A DNA stretch of 19,532 nt from AC-32 sp038237925 (GTDB taxonomy: Bacteria; Actinomycetota; Thermoleophilia; Gaiellales; Gaiellaceae): positions 1 to 19,532 of the forward strand of contig JBBRYF010000024.1 in assembly GCA_038237925.1 (NCBI GenBank), read 5' to 3'. The notes below the pieces were generated by a model. It had not been told where the DNA came from. It ran no database searches and worked only from the letters and a program-made list of their open reading frames with translations. The position numbers were made by a program, and so were the translations under genes. Positions 15,526 to 19,532 of this stretch are shown piece after piece. Every line of letters begins with the position of its first letter. The stretch's first letter is position 1.

Positions 15526-15953
15526 GCACCACTGCGAAGAAAGGCAAGCAGAAAGAAGGATTCACGGCCGAGGAAAAGGCCGCCATGAAAGCGCGCGCCC
15601 GAGAGCTGAAGGCGCAAGAGGATGGGGAAAGCGCCGTGCGCGACGCGATCGCCTCGATGTCGCCAAAGGATCGCGCCATCGCCAAGCGGCTCCACGAGCT
15701 CATCAAGGCCGCGGCACCGGACCTCTCGCCGAAGACCTGGTACGGGATGCCGGCGTATGCCAAGGACGGCAAGGTCGTCTGTTTCTTCCGCAACGCAGGG
15801 AAGTTCAAGGAGAGGTACGCGATGTTTGGCTTCAACGACAGCGCGAAGCTCGACGACGGCTCCATGTGGCCGGTCGCCTTCGCGCTGACTGAGCTGACCG
15901 CAACCGACGAGAAGAAGATCCGCGCGCTTGTGAAGAAAGCGGTGGGCGGATGA
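15522..15953 (+). CDS. DUF1801 (YdhG-like) protein
   Basis: 143 residues. The ATG overlaps the arsR stop and has AAAGGAG (15511-15517) five bases upstream. A lysine-rich, charged N-terminal extension (about residues 1-35) precedes the DUF1801 core, recognised by VRDAIASMSPKDRAIAKRLH, the P-K-T-W-Y-G-M-P-A-Y segment near residue 70-79, and GKVVCFFRNAGKFKERYAMF. The Bacillus relative YdhG has been linked to iron supply for frataxin-type pathways, but for most members the function is unproven. Cytosolic. The operon context suggests a regulated response shared with the SRPBCC protein that follows with a four-base overlap. Confidence 0.85.
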   Translation: MSTTAKKGKQKEGFTAEEKAAMKARARELKAQEDGESAVRDAIASMSPKDRAIAKRLHELIKAAAPDLSPKTWYGMPAYAKDGKVVCFFRNAGKFKERYAMFGFNDSAKLDDGSMWPVAFALTELTATDEKKIRALVKKAVGG

Positions 15954-16393
15954 ACGAGACCACCGTCACCACCCCGAACGAGCTCGAGATCCGCGTCGAG
16001 CGGATCTTCGACGCACCGCGCGCGCACGTCTTCTCCGTCTGGACCGACCCGAAGCTGATCCCGGAATGGTGGGGCGACGGCACGGTCGTCGAGGAGATGG
16101 ACGTCCGTCCCGGGGGCACGTATCGCTTCCAGATCGCCTACGGCGTCGTCGACGGCGAGTTCCGCGAGGTCGACGAGCCCGAGCGGCTTGTGCAGACGTT
16201 CCAGAACCACCTGCAGACGCTCGAGTTCGAGGATCTGGGTGACCAGACGAAGCTGACGCAGACGATGCGCTTCGCGTCGACCGAGGAGCGCGACACGACG
16301 ATGCAGTACGGCGTCGAGGAAGGCGCGAAGAGCGGCTTTGAGCGCGTGGACGCGCTGCTGCAGCGGCTACCGCTCGACGCGTCGACACCATGA
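15950..16393 (+). CDS. AHSA1/SRPBCC-family protein
   Basis: 147 residues. IRVERIFDAPRAHVFSVWTD and PKLIPEWWGDG (about 14-44) form the START/AHSA1 opening with the family's E-W-W motif; VRPGGTYRF, GEFREVDEPERLVQTF and TKLTQTMRFAS follow in the expected order. The fold has a deep hydrophobic pocket that binds lipids or other small ligands; the resemblance to the Hsp90 activator Aha1 is structural, and a chaperone role in bacteria is not implied. Start and stop each overlap the neighbours by four bases (ATGA 15950-15953 and 16390-16393), so it is translated as part of the arsR operon. Confidence 0.92.
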   Translation: MNETTVTTPNELEIRVERIFDAPRAHVFSVWTDPKLIPEWWGDGTVVEEMDVRPGGTYRFQIAYGVVDGEFREVDEPERLVQTFQNHLQTLEFEDLGDQTKLTQTMRFASTEERDTTMQYGVEEGAKSGFERVDALLQRLPLDASTP

Positions 16394-16692
16394 AGAGCTC
16401 TGCGCAGAGCATCGAATCTCCCGCTCAGCTGATCGAGGCAAGGATCAAGGAGCAAGGCGACTGGCGAGGCAAGACCCTCGCAGGGGTCCGCACCCTGATC
16501 AAGCAGGCCGACCCCGACGTGGCCGAGGAGTGGAAGTGGCGAAAGCCTTCTCAGCAGCAGTCGCAGTGGTCTTCGCGGCAGTTTCGAGGACGTTCTCGGA
16601 CGGTGCTGAGCCGATCACGGTGCGGCCGACACGATGTCCATCACGAGCCCGCGCGCATGAGCGTGGTGGCTGGGCCTGGGGTGGTCACGTGA
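16390..16692 (+). pseudogene. truncated DUF1801 gene
   Basis: The first 51 residues (ESPAQLIEARIKEQGDWRGK, LIKQADPDVAEEWKWR) match the N-terminal half of the second DUF1801 type, in which E-E-W-K-W-R is normally followed by G-x-P-V-W-x-x-x-G and about 65 more residues. Here homology stops near 16542 and the frame runs on through Ser/Arg-rich, family-unlike sequence to a stop at 16692. Neither of the other plus-strand frames restores the missing half, so this is a sequence replacement rather than a simple frameshift. The start still overlaps the AHSA1 stop by four bases, so it was the fourth gene of the operon before it was cut. Confidence 0.75.
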
Positions 16693-16856
16693 GAACCGGC
16701 AGGAATGCGCCGATCCAAGCGGCGACGTGGAAATCCAAGCCGGGCGGTTCGACGTAGTAGCGGGGAGCGCGTGACGCGTGATGTCCTCCCACCGAGGGAA
16801 TGAATCACCGATGAAGCCGGTGGCGAAGCTTCCGGGAGACCGTCTAGGAGGTAGGA
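16543..16856. other. unassigned stretch after the broken DUF1801 gene
   Basis: About 310 bases between the end of recognisable DUF1801 homology and the globin gene. Short open frames exist in several phases but none has a ribosome site or family-like composition. There are no clear inverted-repeat ends. A small tandem GCGTGAC/GCGTGA near 16768-16780 is the only local repeat noticed. The stretch probably arrived with, or was exposed by, the event that truncated the DUF1801 gene. Confidence 0.5.
16846..16851 (+). promoter_or_regulatory. strong Shine-Dalgarno of the globin gene
   Basis: AGGAGG, five bases before ATG 16857, is the best ribosome binding site in this half of the window and fixes the globin start. 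Confidence 0.8.
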
Positions 16857-17282
16857 ATGACTGAATCGAGTTTGTACGAACGGCTCGGTGGCGCATTCGC
16901 CATCGCAGCGGTGGTTGACCACTTCAGCGACGCGGTCGTGAAGAACCCGATCGTCGGCCAGCATTCGGAGAACCCTGCCCTCCGGGAATGGCACACCAAC
17001 AATCTAGGCAGGCTTCCAGGCCTCAAATTCATGCGCACTCTGTGGGTCTGCAACGTTGCCGGTGGCCCCCAGCAATATGCAGCCACGGAACCGGGCAGTA
17101 CTCCTCTCGGCTTGGAAGAAGCCCACCGCCAACTGAAGATCTCTCCCGCCGAGTTCGACGAAGTCGCGGCTGAACTTGGGCGAACGCTCGACTTCTTCAA
17201 GGTGCCCGAGGGGGAGAAAGGGGAGGTTCTGGCTGCATTCGCCGCACACAAGGGCGAGGTGACTGAGGGATACTCCCAGTAG
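16857..17282 (+). CDS. truncated hemoglobin, group I-like
   Basis: 141 residues. SLYERLGGAFAIAAVVDHF is the typical group I opening (helices A/B with the G-G turn). AGGPQQYAA resembles the family's G-G-P-x-x-Y segment after helix E. LEEAHRQLKISPAEFDEVA contains the proximal heme ligand His90, and the final helices are present. Such globins bind heme and handle O2 or NO, often in NO detoxification. By eye, the B10 position, normally Tyr in V-x-D-F-Y, is Ser24 here (VVDHFSDAV), and there is an extra stretch between the G-G-P and His segments, so ligand behaviour may differ. It stands alone, with a strong ribosome site and about 100 bases before the next gene. Confidence 0.85.
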   Translation: MTESSLYERLGGAFAIAAVVDHFSDAVVKNPIVGQHSENPALREWHTNNLGRLPGLKFMRTLWVCNVAGGPQQYAATEPGSTPLGLEEAHRQLKISPAEFDEVAAELGRTLDFFKVPEGEKGEVLAAFAAHKGEVTEGYSQ

Positions 17283-17386
17283 CACCGGCGGAGGTCAGCA
17301 ACTTGGAGAGCAGCCACCGTCCTCTCCGGCAGGGTCTGGTTGTCGGAAGAGGTACGGCGGCGTCGGCTCGTTACTGAGCACGCGCG

Positions 17387-17643
17387 ATGCGCACGATCAC
17401 GTTCGGCGGACTGGCGATCGTCGCGGCGGCGGCGCTGGCGGCGCCGCTTGCACTTGGACTCTTCCCCCGTGTTCGGCTGCCGGCGATCGTGCTCGAGATC
17501 GTGCTCGGGATCGCGATCGGACCGCAAGTGTTCGGCTGGGTCTCGATCGACGCGCCGATCCAGGTCATGAGCCTGCTAGGGCTCGCCTTTCTTCTTCTGC
17601 TCGCAGGTCTCGAAGTCGACTACGAGCGCTTTCGGGGCCCGTG
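17387..17643 (+). pseudogene. N-terminal stub of a CPA2/Kef-type cation:proton antiporter
   Basis: About 85 residues beginning MRTITFGGLAIVAAAALAAP. They include RLPAIVLEIVLGIAIGPQVFG (about 29-49) and LGLAFLLLLAGLEVDYERFR (about 64-83), the first helices of Na+/H+ or K+/H+ exchangers of the CPA2 family (LP-x-x-V-L-E-x-x-x-G-x-x-x-G-P, then L-L-F-x-A-G-L-E). The normal protein has roughly 400-600 residues and 12 or more helices. Here the sequence stops at the left inverted repeat of the insertion sequence, and the frame runs on uselessly to 18031. No membrane transport can be expected from this fragment. No strong ribosome site is seen before the ATG. Confidence 0.75.
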
Positions 17644-17661
17644 GGGTGCACAAACTCTGTC
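17644..17661 (+). repeat. IS left inverted repeat
   Basis: GGGTGCACAAACTCTGTC; matches the right end at 15 of 18 positions. Antiporter homology ends immediately before it. Confidence 0.7.
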
Positions 17662-17739
17662 TGGGCGCCAGAGTGATCGCGGGGCGGACGGCAGGAGCTC
17701 GGTAGCGCCGGCGGCCCCCGCCCTTTGGAGGTCGCGTTG

Positions 17740-18803
17740 GTGTCGCTCGTGTATCTCGTCGTTTGCCGCCTGCTGGAGCTGCTTGTGCTGCTCGCGCGCG
17801 GGGATGTCTCGAAGGACTTGGAGATCGTCGTGCTGCGGCACGAACTCTCGATCCTGCGCCGTCAGGCTCCGAGGTCGGCGTTCACGCCGGGCGATCGGCT
17901 GCTTCTGTCTGCGTTCAGCCGAGTTCTGCCGCGACGCTCCTGGCATGTGTCCCTGGTGCGTCCGGAGACGCTGCTGCGTTGGCACCGGCGGCTTGTCGCG
18001 AAGCAATGGACGTATCCGCACCGTTCCTTAGGGCGTCCGCCGGTCGATGAGGCGGTGCGTGAGTTGATCGTGAGGCTCGCGCGTGAGAACACCAGCTGGG
18101 GCTATGTCCGGATCGTCGGCGAGCTGCGCAAGCTCGGCGTCGCTGTGTCGGCCACGCTCGTCCGGAACGTCCTGCGCGGCGCCGGCGTTCCGCCGGCGCC
18201 GCAACGTGACCGTCTCGCCTGGCGCTCGTTCATGCGTCAGCACGCCGCGACGATGCTCGCATGCGACTTCTTCACCGTCGACACCGTTCTGCTGCGGCGG
18301 CTGTACGTCCTCGTATTCATTTGCGTTGAGAGCCGCCGGATCGAGTACGTCGCGTGCACCCCAATCCCGACGGCGCCTGGATGCTCCAACAGGCTCGTAA
18401 CCTCGGCATGGATCTCGACGACCGCGGTCAGCAGCCGCGCTTCCTGATCCACGACCGGGACACCAAGTTCACCCACGCGTTCGACGCACTCTTCCGCGGC
18501 GAGGGAACACGCGTTATCCGAACCCCGTTCCGGGCGCCGAACGCAAACGCGCACATGGAACGCTGGGTCGGCAGCATCCGCCGCGAATGTCTCGACAGGC
18601 TGCTCATCTTTAACCGTCGGCAACTCGAGCGCGTCGTACGCGTCTATGTCCGCCACTACAACGGCGAAAGGCCACATCGCGCACTCGAACTTCAAGCGCC
18701 CGACCCGTCGCGGTCACCGCGCGCAGACTCTGCGCCGGTGGCCATCCGCCGACGAGACCTCCTCGGCGGGATCATCCACGAATACGAGGTCGCGGCCGCG
18801 TGA
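17740..18803 (+). pseudogene. frameshifted rve/DDE transposase
   Basis: Frame one (from GTG 17740, with GGAGG at 17727-17731 before it) gives a hydrophobic opening, LEIVVLRHELSILRRQ, an HTH-like part (TSWGYVRIVGELRKLG, SATLVRNVLRGAGVPPAP), and the first catalytic Asp in LACDFFTVDTVLLRRLYVLV. At about 18350-18360 the family sequence jumps to the -1 frame: NPDGAWMLQQARNLGMDL, then the second Asp in FLIHDRDTKF, and the Glu in NANAHMERWVGSIRRECLDR, followed by RVYVRHYNGERPHRAL. One base appears missing in the run TGCACCCCAATCCC. This is not a recognisable slippery site, so I read it as a decayed gene. Repaired length would be about 354 residues, usual for this class. TTG at 17725 or 17737 are alternative starts. 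Confidence 0.8.
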
Positions 18804-18819
18804 CCGAGTTAATGCACCC
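18802..18819 (-). repeat. IS right inverted repeat
   Basis: Minus-strand GGGTGCATTAACTCGGTC. The transposase stop codon (18801-18803) overlaps its inner end by two bases. Confidence 0.7.
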
Positions 18820-19154
18820 GACGCGATCAACAGCTCGCGACGTGACCCCTTCACTCGAAGGGCGACGCGGAGCTCAGTGGCGCCAAGATCATCGCCGTTC
18901 TGGATCGATTCGACGATGCCCTGGAACGGGCGGGCGCTCAAGCTCTCCGCGTCGCGTTCAGATCCGCGGCGACTCGCCTGGAAGAGCGCCGGCTGGTCTT
19001 CGATCAGCTCCGCCAGACGTTCGATCGCGGCCGCCGCGAACTCCGGCGACTCGAGTTCGGTCAGGCCGTCCATTTCAGGCCAGCTGTGAGCTAGGTGCTC
19101 GGCTGCCAGCCGGCCAAACTGGGCGTCCGTGGTAGTCGCCGCAGGTTCCGTCAC
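18820..19154 (-). pseudogene. N-terminal stub of a sacsin/Hsp90-like GHKL ATPase
   Basis: About 112 residues from GTG 19154 to the IS border. RPFQGIVESIQNGDDLGATE (about 75-94) is the GHKL N-box (E82-x3-N86 with D88/D89), in the form E-x-I-Q-N-x-D-D-x-G-A-T found in sacsin-like and Hsp90-like ATPases. The following LRVALR and RRELLIAS fit the next strands, and the G1 box (D/H-x-G-x-G) should come directly after the break. Helical residues 11-70 precede the domain. Intact relatives are usually far longer, so most of the protein is lost; the frame runs on into the IS to 18714. TGTAAT lies nine bases before the GTG, suggesting a leaderless message. Relatives include proteins of defence islands, but that role is speculation here. 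Confidence 0.7.
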
Positions 19155-19163
19155 GTGATCAGG

Positions 19164-19169
19164 ATTACA
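19164..19169 (-). promoter_or_regulatory. -10-like box for the GHKL stub
   Basis: Minus-strand TGTAAT (one mismatch from TATAAT) nine bases before GTG 19154; no Shine-Dalgarno site and no clear -35 box. Confidence 0.3.
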
Positions 19170-19270
19170 GCCGAGGGCATGATCGAGAAGGGCTCGGTCA
19201 GCCGCCGCAAGTTCGATTGTTCTGGCGCACCGAATCGCATTTCAGGCCCCGTTGTTCGACCTCATTAGAC

Positions 19271-19307
19271 GCTCCATAGACTTGAAAGCTCCATAAACGG
19301 CTCCATA
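19271..19307. repeat. three direct copies of GCTCCATA
   Basis: GCTCCATA occurs at 19271-19278, 19288-19295 and 19300-19307 (TATGGAGC on the other strand), 17 and 12 bases apart. It lies in a relatively AT-rich 190-base gap between the GHKL stub and the tRNA-Thr terminator. Three copies of an 8-mer in 37 bases are unlikely by chance; protein-binding sites (regulator, integrase or excisionase) are possible. Confidence 0.5.
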
Positions 19308-19347
19308 CCCACTGCACGATCGACGACGAGCAAGTCGACCTGAACAC

Positions 19348-19372
19348 AAAAGCCCCGACAAGCGGGGCTTTT
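19348..19372 (-). terminator. rho-independent terminator after tRNA-Thr
   Basis: A perfect 10-base stem, AAAAGCCCCG and CGGGGCTTTT, closes a five-base loop. On the minus strand the stem ends in a T run, four bases beyond the tRNA-Thr 3' end (19377). The A/T-flanked symmetry would also let it stop transcription from the left. Confidence 0.85.
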
Positions 19373-19376
19373 GCAG

Positions 19377-19449
19377 AGCCCTCTAACGGACTCGAACCGT
19401 TGACCCCCTCCTTACCATGGAGGTGCTCTACCAACTGAGCTAAGAGGGC
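19377..19449 (-). tRNA. tRNA-Thr (anticodon GGT)
   Basis: 73 bases forming a full cloverleaf on the minus strand: acceptor GCCCTCT/AGAGGGC, D stem GCTC/GAGC with loop AGTTGGTA, anticodon stem CCTCC/GGAGG around loop ATGGTAA (anticodon GGT, reads ACC/ACU), five-base variable loop, and T arm AACGG-TTCGAGT-CCGTT. The discriminator base is T (U), as common for threonine tRNAs. The CCA end is not encoded. Confidence 0.96.
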
Positions 19450-19483
19450 GCTCGCCGCAGAGTAGCGCTACGGGGAAAGCGAG

Positions 19484-19532
19484 TGGGGGCGGGAGGATTC
19501 GAACCTCCGTAGGCTGAGCCGACGGGTTTACA
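19484..19532 (-). tRNA. tRNA-Tyr (anticodon GTA), 3' part; 5' part beyond window
   Basis: The minus strand enters at the base before the anticodon: T-GTA-AA, then stem CCCGT, a long variable arm (around CGGCTCAGCC), T arm GGAGG-TTCGAAT-CCTCC, acceptor CGCCCCC and discriminator A. The long variable arm plus GTA anticodon is typical of bacterial tRNA-Tyr. Its 3' end is 34 bases upstream of the tRNA-Thr gene, and both point the same way, so they probably form one transcript. Confidence 0.93.

Larger units (their letters stand above)
17644..18819. mobile_element. insertion sequence with rve-type DDE transposase, 1176 bases
   Basis: Ends are set by imperfect inverted repeats: GGGTGCACAAACTCTGTC at 17644-17661, and GGGTGCATTAACTCGGTC read on the minus strand at 18819-18802 (15 of 18 identical). 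The single gene inside has the HTH and integrase-core layout of IS3/IS481-like elements. The flanks (ccgtg on the left, gacgc on the right) show no target-site duplication, and the genes on the two sides are unrelated, so the copy was probably involved in a deletion after insertion. The left homology break of the antiporter and the right break of the GHKL ATPase both coincide with the repeat ends, which supports these borders. Confidence 0.75.

Noticed and set aside
18340..18370. Programmed -1 frameshift in the transposase
   Set aside because: No X-XXY-YYZ slippery heptamer in the zero frame, and the shift falls inside the catalytic core rather than at the usual orfA/orfB border.
17630..18830. 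Target-site duplication around the IS
   Set aside because: Left flank ccgtg and right flank gacgc do not match at any length tried by eye.
19198..19434. 78-codon minus-strand frame overlapping tRNA-Thr
   Set aside because: Its first residues are simply the translated tRNA; a complete cloverleaf and a terminator occupy the region.
1..19532. CRISPR array, toxin-antitoxin pair, retron or other named defence system
   Set aside because: No regular spaced repeats, no reverse transcriptase, and no small gene pair of toxin-antitoxin type was found on either strand.

Overview
The window is about 19.5 kb of very GC-rich DNA. Codon use is strongly G/C-ending, the genes are packed with many 1-4 base start/stop overlaps, and several genes lack a Shine-Dalgarno site but carry a -10-like hexamer 6-9 bases before the start, as in leaderless transcripts. 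The gene mix (DUF1801/AHSA1/ArsR operon, Asp-box propeller plus MoaD pair, DHFR-family reductase, GT-C membrane proteins, sulfotransferase) fits a soil-type actinomycete. Thermoleophilia (Solirubrobacterales/Gaiellales-like) is my guess from style only, not from a marker gene.

Layout. Positions 1-5338 hold assorted metabolic genes: the tail of a GFA-family protein; a DHFR/RibD-family reductase; a minus-strand pair of an Asp-box beta-propeller and a MoaD/ThiS-like protein; a VOC/PhnB-like protein; and a coupled CoA-transferase plus MFS exporter. Positions 5369-15146 form a surface-glycan type locus. Six tightly packed plus-strand genes (GT-C membrane protein, MBOAT O-acyltransferase, SGNH-like partner, second GT-C-like membrane protein, GT2 glycosyltransferase, sulfotransferase) run tail-to-tail into a minus-strand pair (FAD oxidoreductase of the protoporphyrinogen oxidase/UDP-galactopyranose mutase-like group, then a second GT2). 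Together they look able to build a lipid- or envelope-linked glycan and decorate it with acyl and sulfate groups. That role is inferred from families and gene order.

Positions 15176-16692 carry an ArsR-family regulator with a palindrome across its own start codon, followed by DUF1801, AHSA1/SRPBCC and a second, broken DUF1801, every junction being a 4-base ATGA overlap. After about 310 bases with no recognisable gene comes a truncated-hemoglobin gene (16857-17282).

The right end (17387-19532) is a rearranged, mobile-element region beside tRNA genes. A frameshifted insertion sequence (about 17644-18819, 18-base imperfect inverted repeats) sits between two unrelated gene stubs that point at each other: the N-terminus of a Kef/NhaP-type cation:proton antiporter and the N-terminus of a sacsin/Hsp90-like GHKL ATPase. 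Both are cut at the IS boundary, which suggests an IS-mediated deletion rather than a simple insertion. Beyond lie a triple 8-base repeat, a strong terminator, a complete tRNA-Thr(GGT) and a partial tRNA-Tyr(GTA), all tRNAs on the minus strand.

I do not see a clear undescribed defence or signalling system. The best candidates for new biology are the propeller-MoaD pair, the acyl/sulfo-glycan locus and whatever the IS junction removed.
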